Shown: in pieces, positions 9,885-18,896 of the stretch
Layout of the letters: each line of letters starts with the position of its first letter
How positions within the stretch are numbered: the stretch's first letter is position 1
Assembly (NCBI RefSeq): GCF_002886045.1
Contig: NZ_CP025791.1
Coordinates: forward strand, 5,347,001-5,411,000
Direction: 5' to 3'
DNA length: 64,000 bases
DNA from: Flavivirga eckloniae
GTDB lineage: Bacteria; Bacteroidota; Bacteroidia; Flavobacteriales; Flavobacteriaceae
Translations under genes and position numbers: made by a program
Notes under the pieces: generated by a model
Told to the model about the DNA's origin: nothing
Databases searched by the model: none
What the model saw: only the letters and a program-made list of their open reading frames with translations

Positions 9885-12455
9885 ATGAAAATTTATAAAT
9901 TATTCAACTATGCCATTGCGATTGCGCTCAGTCAAATCTTTTTTGCATGCAATGGTTCCGATATAAGTTACGAAAAAACAGATCATTCTGTCGTAATTCT
10001 GGGAGATAGTATTTCTACTGAAATTACCGTGATAAACGATAATATTTTACATATAAGGAAATATGGGAGCAATTCAAAAAGCAGCGACTTGCCCGATTAT
10101 GTCACCATTTTAGAACCGCAATCTGTTAGTTGGAAAGTATCTGAACAGAAAGACCGAATTACAATTAAAACCTCAAAAGTAGAGGCGACCATAAACATAG
10201 ATGGGGTGATTAGCTACCAATCAAGTGACGGAGAATCGTTATTACATGAAAAACCTGAAGAAACCTATATTAATAAGGAGGGCGTTGGAACGCATACTGT
10301 TTCACAAGCTTTTCATGCAAGAAATGAAGGTTTATACGGACTAGGGCAATACCAGAATGGCATAATGAACTGGAAAAATGAGCCAGTAAGGTTAATGCAG
10401 TATAATCAAGAAATTGCGATTCCCTTTTTGGTCTCGACAAAGAAATATGGTATATACTGGCATAATTACAGTGTCACAGATTTTAACTATCCAAAGAACG
10501 AAATTTCCTTTGTGGAAACAGCAGATGAAGACAACAATGTAAGTAAAACGACATTCACTCCAGAAAAAACGGGCGAATATTCATTTATAATAGATAGTGA
10601 ATGGCCTGATAATGCAAATAGGCGTGGAGAGAGGGTTCTCATGACCATTGATTCTGATACCGTAGTTCAGTATTCTACCGTTTGGATGCCCTCAACCTTT
10701 TCGGGAAAAATGAACCTCAAAGCAGGGAAAAAGTACGAAGTTGTATTTCATAACATAGGATCGGAAGTACCAGGCAAAATACTATACAATGAACCCGATT
10801 TCAATAAAACAGTATTCAGTAGCCGATATGGAAATGCTATTGATTACTACTTCATCCACGCTGAAAACCCCACTGATATTTTATCTCAATACAGCAATTT
10901 GACAGGAAAAGCCCCTATGTTTCCAAAATCAGCTTTTGGTTTTTGGCAATGTCGAGAAAGATACCATAACCAGGAAGAACTTTTAACAAATGCTAGGGAG
11001 TACAGAAAAAGAAACATTCCGATTGATAATATTGTACAAGATTGGTTTTATTGGCCAGAGGGTGCCAAAGGACCGGAATGGGACAGACAAAAATATCCGA
11101 ATCCGAAAAAGATGATTGAAGAACTGGATGCCCTCAACCTTAATTTAATGGTTTCCGTATGGCCAGAAGTGAAAAACCAGCCATTATTGAATAAATATAA
11201 TCTAGAAAAATCAATTATGGGGAATACGTCATTTATTGATATATATGATAAGAATGTACAAGAAAGATACTATAGAATGCTGAGTGACTCCATGTTTCAT
11301 ATTGGTGTTCAATCCATATGGTTAGATGGGACAGAACCAGAGGCAAAACCTAAAGATGACTATCAAACGGCAGTCGGCAAATTTGGGGAAGTAACAAACC
11401 CTTATTCGCTCATGGTAACTAAAACAATGTATGAAGGCAGACGAAACGAATATCCTAATGAAAGGGTCTTTAACCTTACGCGTTCGGCTTACGCTGGCCA
11501 ACAAAGATATGGTGCAGCCTCTTGGTCTGGTGATGTAGCTGCAACATGGGAGCAATTTGCAGAGCAAATACCAGCAGGTCTAAATTTTATGATGGCAGGT
11601 GTTCCTTATTGGACAACAGATATTGGTGGCTTTTTTAGGGATGCACAGTCCTTAAACCCTATATACAAGGATCAGTACACCAATCAAGAATTTATAGAGC
11701 TGCTTACGCGTTGGTTTCAGTTTGGTACTTTTAATCCAATCTTCAGGATTCATGGCTATGTTTCGGAAACTGAAATTTGGCGATATGGTCAGGAATTTGA
11801 AGATACTGCCCGGAAATATATTGATATGCGATATCAGTTTTTACCTTACATTTATTCGGAAGCATGGAAAGTCACCCAGAAAGGAAATCTTTTAATGAGC
11901 CCATTGGTGTATACATATCCTGATGATGAAAATACCTGGAAGATAAAAGATCAATTCTTTTTAGGAGAGAGCATGATGGTTTGCCCCGTTACAAAGTATA
12001 AAGCAAGGGAGAGAGATGTTTATTTACCAAAAGGAAATTGGTATCACTTTGAGACAAATGAAAAAATTAGTGGAGGAAAAACAATTGTAGCGAATGCTCC
12101 ATTAAACAGTGTTCCGGTCTATATAAAAGAAGGTACTATTTTGCCAATAGGCCCTAAAGTCCAGTATGCGACCCAAGAAACGGATAAACCGATTACTTTA
12201 AAAATCTATCCTGGAGTAGATGCAAGTTATACCTTGTATTTAGACGATAACGGGTCTTATGATTATGAGAAAGGCACGTATTCTGAGATTAATATATCTT
12301 ATTCCGAATCGGGAAAAGTTTTAACATTAGCTCAGGGTAAAGACGGGTTCGTTGGTTTTAATAACAATCCAATGATGTTTACAATTTCTGTAGTGGGTAC
12401 AGACACTCAAATACCGGTAACATTCAATGGAGAAGATATAAGTAAGGCATTATGA
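9885..12455 (+). CDS. GH31 alpha-glycosidase lipoprotein (alpha-xylosidase-like) with probable PA14 insert
   Basis: An 856-residue lipoprotein (Cys22 after SQIFFA). The order is an N-terminal beta domain, a probable PA14 domain at about residues 220-310 (TGEYSFIIDSEWPDNANRRG, then KAGKKYEVVFHNIG), the GH31 barrel at about 340-680, and C-terminal beta domains. The nucleophile is predicted as Asp481 in SIWLDGTEPE, and the acid/base as Asp550 in SWSGDV. The WLD-x-TEPE form with an inserted PA14 is typical of bacterial alpha-xylosidases such as those acting on xyloglucan, but alpha-glucosidase or transglycosylase activity cannot be excluded. The lipid anchor and its place between the (alpha/alpha)6 gene and two fucosidases suggest trimming of side chains at the cell envelope. 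Confidence 0.93.
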   Translation: MKIYKLFNYAIAIALSQIFFACNGSDISYEKTDHSVVILGDSISTEITVINDNILHIRKYGSNSKSSDLPDYVTILEPQSVSWKVSEQKDRITIKTSKVEATINIDGVISYQSSDGESLLHEKPEETYINKEGVGTHTVSQAFHARNEGLYGLGQYQNGIMNWKNEPVRLMQYNQEIAIPFLVSTKKYGIYWHNYSVTDFNYPKNEISFVETADEDNNVSKTTFTPEKTGEYSFIIDSEWPDNANRRGERVLMTIDSDTVVQYSTVWMPSTFSGKMNLKAGKKYEVVFHNIGSEVPGKILYNEPDFNKTVFSSRYGNAIDYYFIHAENPTDILSQYSNLTGKAPMFPKSAFGFWQCRERYHNQEELLTNAREYRKRNIPIDNIVQDWFYWPEGAKGPEWDRQKYPNPKKMIEELDALNLNLMVSVWPEVKNQPLLNKYNLEKSIMGNTSFIDIYDKNVQERYYRMLSDSMFHIGVQSIWLDGTEPEAKPKDDYQTAVGKFGEVTNPYSLMVTKTMYEGRRNEYPNERVFNLTRSAYAGQQRYGAASWSGDVAATWEQFAEQIPAGLNFMMAGVPYWTTDIGGFFRDAQSLNPIYKDQYTNQEFIELLTRWFQFGTFNPIFRIHGYVSETEIWRYGQEFEDTARKYIDMRYQFLPYIYSEAWKVTQKGNLLMSPLVYTYPDDENTWKIKDQFFLGESMMVCPVTKYKARERDVYLPKGNWYHFETNEKISGGKTIVANAPLNSVPVYIKEGTILPIGPKVQYATQETDKPITLKIYPGVDASYTLYLDDNGSYDYEKGTYSEINISYSESGKVLTLAQGKDGFVGFNNNPMMFTISVVGTDTQIPVTFNGEDISKAL

Positions 12456-12530
12456 TAAACCAATGTCTTATCACAAATTCATAATTAGTTGAATAATAGC
12501 TATTGAATCAAACTCTAATATCTATGGTTA

Positions 12531-14006
12531 ATGAAAAAATATAAAATTCTTTTTTCGACAATTGTCATCATACTAATATCTGGTGAATGTTTCTCTCAAA
12601 CCAGATATGAACCCAATTGGGAATCATTAGATAGTCGTCCAGTGCCTTCTTGGTATACTAATGCTAAGTTTGGGATCTTCATCCATTGGGGACCGTATTC
12701 TGTCCCTGCATTTTCCAAAGTTGGTGCCTATTCAGAATGGTACTGGATGAGTTTGGTTAGTCCAGAAAGAGATAAAGAGGGACATATGTTGACAAAAGAG
12801 TTTCATAATCGTATATACGGAGAAAATTTTACTTACCCTGACTTTGTACCTATGTTTACTGCTGAAATGTATGATCCTGATCAGTGGGCGGACATTTTTA
12901 AAAAATCTGGCGCAAAATATGTCGTACTCACATCCAAGCATCATGATGGGTATACCTTATGGCCAAGTGCAGAGTCCGATAAATCGTGGGGGCGGCCATG
13001 GAGTTCGACGAATTCTGGGCCTGGAAGAGACCTGTTAGGAGAGTTGACAGAATCGGTAAGGAAAACCGATTTAAAAATGGGCATTTATTACTCCCTGTAC
13101 GAGTGGTTTAACCCACTCTACACATCGGATGTTGATTTGTTTGTGGAAAAGCATATGTTTCCACAGTTTAAGGATGTAGTAGAAAAATATAAACCATCTT
13201 TAATCTTTTCAGACGGAGAGTGGGAGCATCCACACACCACATGGAAATCAAGGGAGTTGTTGTCATGGCTTTATAATGAATCAGCTAGCAAGGAAGATGT
13301 GGTGATTAACGATCGCTGGGGTATTGGAACACGGCACCATCATGGTGGATACTATACAACCGAGTACGGTTCTGGCATGCCTAACGCTGATGTACCATGG
13401 GAAGAAAATCGTGGTATGGCGTATTCATTTGGATACAGCAGAACTGAAAACTTTGAAGATTATAATTCCACACAGGAATTGTTATATATGCTTGTTGATA
13501 TTGTAAGCCGAGGAGGTAATTTTCTTTTGGATATAGGCCCAACTGCAGATGGAAGGATTCCTGTAATAATGCAAGAACGTCTGCTTGAGATGGGGGATTG
13601 GTTAGAAGTAAATGGAGAGGCTATTTATGGAACCAAACTTTGGCAGAAAACATGTCAATGGAGCAAAGGAAAAGTTCAAGATGCTGAAAGAGGAGAGTAT
13701 AACGTCACGTACGATATAATGAAACTCACAGTTTCTCCAGATAAAGGGTTTGCTGCCAAAGAAATCTTTTTTACTAAAAAAGGAAATACACTTTATGGTA
13801 TTTGCCCAGTATATCCTAAAAATCAACTTATTATAAAAGGAGTAAAATTAGGAACTGGTTCTACTGTAGAAATGCTTGGTACCTATAAAACGCTAAAGTG
13901 GAAGCAACAAGGTGAAAATGTAGTCATAGAGGTACCAGCTTTGAACCCTTCAGAAGTACCATGCGAGTATGCATGGACTTTTAAACTATCCAATGTAAAG
14001 GATTAA
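12531..14006 (+). CDS. GH29 alpha-L-fucosidase (secreted)
   Basis: A 491-residue protein with a signal peptide ending near ECFSQ. GH29 signatures are present in order: WYTNAKFGIFIHWGPYSVPA, VVLTSKHHDGYTLWPS, the probable nucleophile Asp228 in LIFSDGEWEHP, and NFLLDIGPTADGRIP. A C-terminal beta domain follows. GH29 enzymes release alpha-L-fucose with retention of configuration. Unlike the second GH29 it has no clear lipobox, so it is probably periplasmic. There is a 75-bp gap after GH31. Linkage preference cannot be read from sequence. Confidence 0.95.
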   Translation: MKKYKILFSTIVIILISGECFSQTRYEPNWESLDSRPVPSWYTNAKFGIFIHWGPYSVPAFSKVGAYSEWYWMSLVSPERDKEGHMLTKEFHNRIYGENFTYPDFVPMFTAEMYDPDQWADIFKKSGAKYVVLTSKHHDGYTLWPSAESDKSWGRPWSSTNSGPGRDLLGELTESVRKTDLKMGIYYSLYEWFNPLYTSDVDLFVEKHMFPQFKDVVEKYKPSLIFSDGEWEHPHTTWKSRELLSWLYNESASKEDVVINDRWGIGTRHHHGGYYTTEYGSGMPNADVPWEENRGMAYSFGYSRTENFEDYNSTQELLYMLVDIVSRGGNFLLDIGPTADGRIPVIMQERLLEMGDWLEVNGEAIYGTKLWQKTCQWSKGKVQDAERGEYNVTYDIMKLTVSPDKGFAAKEIFFTKKGNTLYGICPVYPKNQLIIKGVKLGTGSTVEMLGTYKTLKWKQQGENVVIEVPALNPSEVPCEYAWTFKLSNVKD

Positions 14007-14177
14007 GAATGTCAGGCTTTCATTGATGGCATGAGGGTGTTGATTTGTTTGGAACATCGAAAAGCAAAAAAGACAGCTAAAAAGTTCAAGATTCATTAGA
14101 ACGGAGATTAGCAAAAATAGAAACATGCGTACCGGTAATAGATGTAAGTTGATTGCTTTCATAAATGAATAAAAAAG

Positions 14178-15743
14178 ATGAAAATAAATAGAATAGCTTT
14201 AGTGTTAGGGATAATAGCCGTTTTAATGGGCTGTAAGAACGTATCCAAAAATGATGAACTGGAATCAAAAGAAGAGACTACACTTTTGAAATTTGAAGAA
14301 AATTGGGAATCGCTTTCAAAAATAGAAAGAGAACCAGAGTGGTTTAAAGATTCCAAACTCGGAATATATTTTCATTGGGGAGTTTATAGCGTACCTGCAT
14401 TTGATGGCGAATGGTATCCAAGATGGATGTATTTTCCTAATAGGGGAAATGAATGGGGTTGGGAAGTTTATCCCCATCATGAAAAAACATACGGTTCTGT
14501 TAAGGAATTTAATTATCACGACTTTATTCCCATGTTCAAGGCAGAAGAGTTTGATGCAAATGAATGGGCAACTCTATTTGACGATGCTGGAGCCAAGTTT
14601 GCTGGCCCTGTTGCACAGCATCATGATGGTTTTGCCATGTGGGGTAGTAAGGTTAACCCATGGAATGTAAAAGAGATGGGGCCAAAGAGAGATATTACAG
14701 GAGAATTATTTAAAGCGCTCGGTAAAAAGAATATGAAAACTATTGCCACATTTCACCACGCGAGAGTGGGGCAAAGGTATGCTAAAGATTCAACCAATTG
14801 GCTGGGAAAAGGACCAAATATTAGTAAAAATAGTCATTACCCTTATCATCCAGACTATATTACTTCTACCACCGATCCGAAGTTGAGGAAGTTGTATGGA
14901 AACCTTGAAGCCGAAGAATTCAATCAATATTGGCTCGACCAAATCAAAGAGGTGGTTGATGGCTATGCTCCTGATATTATTTGGTTTGATTCATGGTTAG
15001 ATATAATACCAGAAAATTACAAGCAACAAATGGTTGCTCATCATTTTAATACAGCTACCAATAGAAATCAAGAACCTCTGGCAATTCATAAACAAAAGGA
15101 TTTACCAGAAAGTGTGAGTTTGTTGGATATGGAACAAGGAGGCAAAACTGAAATATCTGAAGACTACTGGATGACGGATATTACCATTAGCGATGGTTCG
15201 TGGTGTTACACAAAGGATCAAGTATATAAAGAGCCTTCTTTGATTATTAGGAACATGATTGATGTATGGAGTAAAAAAGGGATTGTCTTGTTAAATGTTT
15301 CACCAACGGCAACTGGAGTCATTAATAAGGAACAACGTGACATTCTTAAGACCATTGGAGAATGGATTGACCTACATGAAGAAGCCGTTTATAAAACACG
15401 TGTACATTCAATATATGGCTATGGGATTGCCAATTTTGAGGAAGGACATTTTGGCGGACAATCGGCAACAACAAAGTATAATGAAAATGATTTTCGTTTT
15501 ACTACCTCTAAAGATGGTAATACTATTTACATCTATGCCTTGGGACTACCTAAAGCTAATTCTGATATACAGATAAAACATGTCTTCGATTCAAATAAGG
15601 AGGCATCAGTTAAAAATATTTCCGTTCTTGGTAGTAATACACAGTTAAAATGGTCAAGACATGATGAAACGATTACAATTACTACCCCCGAGAGCTCGGA
15701 CATGAATGAGTTAGCTACTGTTTTTAAGTTAGAATTTAAATAG
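14178..15743 (+). CDS. GH29 alpha-L-fucosidase lipoprotein
   Basis: A 521-residue lipoprotein (lipobox VLMGC, Cys19). GH29 motifs are WFKDSKLGIYFHWGVYSVPA, FAGPVAQHHDGFAMW, the nucleophile Asp271 in DIIWFDSWLD, and LLNVSPTATGVI. The sequence is clearly divergent from the fucosidase just upstream (for example QHHDGF against KHHDGY, and different C-terminal domains), so the pair probably splits linkages or cell locations between them rather than being a recent duplication. It is the last gene of the locus; a kilobase without intact genes follows. Confidence 0.95.
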   Translation: MKINRIALVLGIIAVLMGCKNVSKNDELESKEETTLLKFEENWESLSKIEREPEWFKDSKLGIYFHWGVYSVPAFDGEWYPRWMYFPNRGNEWGWEVYPHHEKTYGSVKEFNYHDFIPMFKAEEFDANEWATLFDDAGAKFAGPVAQHHDGFAMWGSKVNPWNVKEMGPKRDITGELFKALGKKNMKTIATFHHARVGQRYAKDSTNWLGKGPNISKNSHYPYHPDYITSTTDPKLRKLYGNLEAEEFNQYWLDQIKEVVDGYAPDIIWFDSWLDIIPENYKQQMVAHHFNTATNRNQEPLAIHKQKDLPESVSLLDMEQGGKTEISEDYWMTDITISDGSWCYTKDQVYKEPSLIIRNMIDVWSKKGIVLLNVSPTATGVINKEQRDILKTIGEWIDLHEEAVYKTRVHSIYGYGIANFEEGHFGGQSATTKYNENDFRFTTSKDGNTIYIYALGLPKANSDIQIKHVFDSNKEASVKNISVLGSNTQLKWSRHDETITITTPESSDMNELATVFKLEFK

Positions 15744-15920
15744 GCTTATTAATCTTATTACATTTTATTATTTCCCACAGAATAAGAGACTCGAATTTTA
15801 TAAATTTATTTCTGTCTTTTAGAATTATCAATAGTTTGGATGATAGTAATTAATGAATTTCCAAAATGGATGACACAAATTGTTTTTCCATAAGAGAAAG
15901 GAAATCGGTTAGTTAATAAA

Positions 15921-16122
15921 TTTAACCTGAGTTCGATTTAAAAGCAGTCTAATTTTAACGATAAATACACTAAAAATGTTACTTGTCACCTTGAGCGCAG
16001 TCGAAAGGTCATTAAAACCTATAATTTTAAATAGGTTTCGACTGCGCTCAACCCGACACTTAAGTTAAATCGCTGACATTCAGTATGATAATATTATGGT
16101 TACGTCGAATACGTTAAATTTA
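15921..16122. repeat. Intergenic repeat, copy A (inverted partner at 23680-23950)
   Basis: About 200 bp beginning TTTAACCTGAGTTCGA. The reverse complement of 23680-23950 matches most of it, including the shared core AACGATAAATACACTAAAAA and the segment with TAAATAGGTTTCGACT. It contains small inverted halves of the CTTGAGCGCAGTCGAAAG type. The ends resemble terminal inverted repeats. No ORF is present, so it looks like a non-autonomous, MITE-like element. The rest of 15744-16813 holds no intact gene: only this repeat, a hairpin near 16570-16625 with CTTCAGTTTAT / ATAAACTGAAG arms, and the leader-like motif at 16323. Confidence 0.75.
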
Positions 16123-16322
16123 AACTCGTCCATCGTTTTAAAACCGGGAAAACATTTTACCCATGGAGTAATGATGAAAATCGAGTCCTAATAGATTCTT
16201 TTTTGTTCAATACGACTGGAGAATATTGTCTTGCAAGAAAAGTAAAGAAAGATTTAAGTCTATATTAAAAAAACTACTTATTAAAGACTACGAAAAGATT
16301 CAGGTTAATTAAAAATTAAACA

Positions 16323-16379
16323 AAAACTTTTTATTTTTTTACCACTCCCTTTTATTCCTTCACGTTATAGTTATATATG
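16323..16379 (+). promoter_or_regulatory. Leader-like motif, copy 1 (upstream of the ECF sigma gene)
   Basis: The segment with TTTTTACCACTCCCTTTTAT and CACGTTATAGTTATATATG closely resembles the segment at 17343-17400 just before fecR. It lies about 430 bp upstream of the sigma-factor start. It could be a promoter or leader used by the same regulator, or the scar of a lost sigma/anti-sigma junction. Function is inferred from repetition only. Confidence 0.4.
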
Positions 16380-16813
16380 ACTGTACAAAATTGTTTACGG
16401 TTGTATATGGTTTAAAAATAATGTTATCAATACACTCTAACTCTGGTTGATAACTTTAAAGTCTTGTCTTTTAAGAAGGACAACATTACAGAATTTCGTG
16501 TTTTGATCCGAAAGGTTAAAACATGTGCTCAAATTTATTGGGTATGAAGCCAGCTAAACCCTACCAGGTACTTTAGCTTCAGTTTATCTTGAACAAAGTT
16601 GAAAGGCTTGACATAAACTGAAGTCGTAGTATATGCCTATGGATTTGCTAAGAAAATAGTTGGTTTTAAAAAGTTCTTTGTAATTCAGGAAGAACAGATA
16701 ATTATATTATCGAGTTTCCTGAGAATATATTTTAATACCCAAAAAAATATGGTGACTATGACTGTTATCACTTAAAATGGAAGTTTCCCTTTAGAACTTT
16801 TTTTAGCGAATAT

Positions 16814-17344
16814 ATGAATCAAAATAAAGCACACAAGTTAACATTAAAAGAGTTAGAAAAGATTTTTAATAGTGAATATAAAAAATTATGTCTTTTAGCG
16901 TATGGTTTTATTAATGATTTAGACCTTTCTAAAGACATTGTTCAGGATGTCTTTACGAAAGTATTAGAGAAGAGGGTGCCTCTTAAAAATAAAGACAATA
17001 TCGAAGGATATTTTTATACAGCAGTAAAGAATAAATGTTTGGATTTTAAGCGGAGTAAATATGCTAAAGATGTTAAAACCTATTCTTCGGAAGATTTAGA
17101 AGTTTTACAAAAGGAAAATTACCTTATATCAGAAATTATTACTCTTGAAACATCAGAGGTTGTTGAAAGAGCGATCGAATCTCTACCTGATAAATGCGCA
17201 GAGGTTATAAAATTAAGCATTGAAAATTATAAAAACCATGAAATAGCAGAAGAAATGAATATATCCATTAACACGGTCAAGGACCACAAGAAAAAGGCTT
17301 ATGAGAAACTTCGAAAAATTTTAAGTTGCTTAATAATTAAATAA
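16814..17344 (+). CDS. ECF RNA polymerase sigma factor, FecI-like
   Basis: A 176-residue sigma-70-family protein. Region 2 is at about residues 15-85 (LAYGFINDLDLSKDIVQDVFTKVLE, YFYTAVKNKCLDFKRSKY). Region 4 is at about 115-170, with helix-turn-helix HEIAEEMNISINTVKDHKKKAYEKL. In Bacteroidota such sigma factors are held by a FecR anti-sigma factor and released when an outer-membrane SusC with an STN domain senses substrate. The fecR and STN-SusC genes follow directly, giving the full trans-envelope chain. The target is most likely this unit and perhaps the adjacent glycan locus. Confidence 0.95.
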   Translation: MNQNKAHKLTLKELEKIFNSEYKKLCLLAYGFINDLDLSKDIVQDVFTKVLEKRVPLKNKDNIEGYFYTAVKNKCLDFKRSKYAKDVKTYSSEDLEVLQKENYLISEIITLETSEVVERAIESLPDKCAEVIKLSIENYKNHEIAEEMNISINTVKDHKKKAYEKLRKILSCLIIK

Positions 17345-17400
17345 AACTTTTTTAATTTCTTACCACTCCCTTTCTTTTTCTTTACGCTATTATTATATAC
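17343..17400 (+). promoter_or_regulatory. Leader-like motif, copy 2 (between sigma and fecR)
   Basis: CTTACCACTCCCTTTCTTTT followed by TTTACGCTATTATTATATAC starts at the sigma-gene stop and ends 25 bp before the fecR ATG. It is the second copy of the motif at 16323-16379. A site here would allow fecR to be transcribed separately from the sigma gene. Confidence 0.4.
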
Positions 17401-17424
17401 ATCTATTATTAATTCTTTAGAATC

Positions 17425-18612
17425 ATGGACAATTTAGATAAAATTAAATCACTTTCTAAGAAGATCGCTGCTTCACTATTAAAGGGTGCCCTCCCCATCG
17501 ATTTAGAAGAATTTGATACACTCACTAAAGAAGATAAAAAACGTATAATATTTAATGTTATTAATAAAAATAAAAGAGAGGAACGATTACAATTTAAAAA
17601 TAAATTAAATACGCAAGAAGCCTGGGATGCCATAATAATTAATCATAACAAGCAAAGAGCAATCAAACGAAGAACGTTTTGGTACAGTGCGGTTGCAGCA
17701 TCTTTGGTCATTCTACTTGGTATTACTTTTCTTTTAAATAAAGATTACGAATTGTGGATTGATACGGTAATTGCAGCTGAGAAAACAATAAAGGCAGGTA
17801 CGGACAAAGCAGTTTTAACATTGGCAAACGGTTCTGAAGTGCAATTAGAAAAAGACCAGCCTTACCAATCAAATACCATGACCAGCAATGGTGAAGAACT
17901 AATATACGTATCTAGAGAGCAGGTAAACAAAATAGAAACAGAAGCAAAGGGAATTGCCTATAATATGCTAACAGTTCCTAGAGGAGGGCAATTTCGAATA
18001 ATATTATCAGATGGCACTAAAGTTTGGCTAAATTCGGAATCCCAGCTTAGATATCCGATCATGTTTAATGATTTTGAAACTAGGCGGGTTGAACTTCTTT
18101 ACGGTGAAGCCTATTTTGATGTGTCCTCGAGTACATTACATCATGGTACTAAGTTTAATGTGTCTAACCAATTTCAGGAAATCGAGGTTTTAGGAACTGA
18201 GTTTAACATCAGAGCCTACAAAGAAGAAACAAACATTTATACCACCTTAATTGAAGGTAAAGTGGTTATTAAAAGTCAGGATAAGGAACAAGTTCTTGAG
18301 CCAGCTCAGCAACTAAATCTAAATACTAAAAATAATGACATTAATATAGAAACAGTCGATAATATGCATAATGAAATTTCATGGAAAGAAGGAGAGTTTA
18401 GTTTCCAAAACAAAACCTTAAAGGATATCATGAAAATCCTTTCTCGTTGGTACGACATGGAAGTGATATTTGAAAACAAAGATGTAGAAGTTAAAACGTA
18501 TACGGGATCGTTCAACAAAAGCAATTCAATAGAAGACGTTTTGTCTGTCATTAAATACACAAATGACATTAATAGCTATTATATAAAAAATAAAATGCTA
18601 ATTATTAGATAG
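17425..18612 (+). CDS. FecR-family anti-sigma factor
   Basis: A 395-residue inner-membrane protein. The cytoplasmic N-terminal part (about 1-84) should bind the sigma factor. One transmembrane helix lies at about 87-107 (FWYSAVAASLVILLGITFLL). The periplasmic FecR domain (about 170-275) has VPRGGQFRIILSDGTKVWLN and FNVSNQFQEIEVLGTEFNI. A C-terminal DUF4974-like domain (about 325-395) has FQNKTLKDIMKILSRWYDME, the part that contacts the STN domain of the partner SusC. Start and gene order match the family. It couples the outer-membrane signal from the 18.9-22.2 kb SusC to the 16.8 kb sigma factor. Confidence 0.96.
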   Translation: MDNLDKIKSLSKKIAASLLKGALPIDLEEFDTLTKEDKKRIIFNVINKNKREERLQFKNKLNTQEAWDAIIINHNKQRAIKRRTFWYSAVAASLVILLGITFLLNKDYELWIDTVIAAEKTIKAGTDKAVLTLANGSEVQLEKDQPYQSNTMTSNGEELIYVSREQVNKIETEAKGIAYNMLTVPRGGQFRIILSDGTKVWLNSESQLRYPIMFNDFETRRVELLYGEAYFDVSSSTLHHGTKFNVSNQFQEIEVLGTEFNIRAYKEETNIYTTLIEGKVVIKSQDKEQVLEPAQQLNLNTKNNDINIETVDNMHNEISWKEGEFSFQNKTLKDIMKILSRWYDMEVIFENKDVEVKTYTGSFNKSNSIEDVLSVIKYTNDINSYYIKNKMLIIR

Positions 18613-18896
18613 ATAATCGGGTAAAAAACCTAAAACACTGTTTTAATGAATGAGTTAATAGCCTATAAAGATTAACCAATGGTAAACTAATAAATAAATA
18701 ACCCTTACCAAATTAAAGTATAGAAAGTGGAACGTAGTTGATACCCAAAATAGTAAGATGCTGCACTCTTTCTTTTAGTATTTATTACTTAGTTAAAAAT
18801 TTAACTACGGTAGTAATTAAACTACAGAAATTACATTAACTAATATTTTATCTAACGAAAACTCTCTCAAAATATATTATACGCACATTAAAACTA

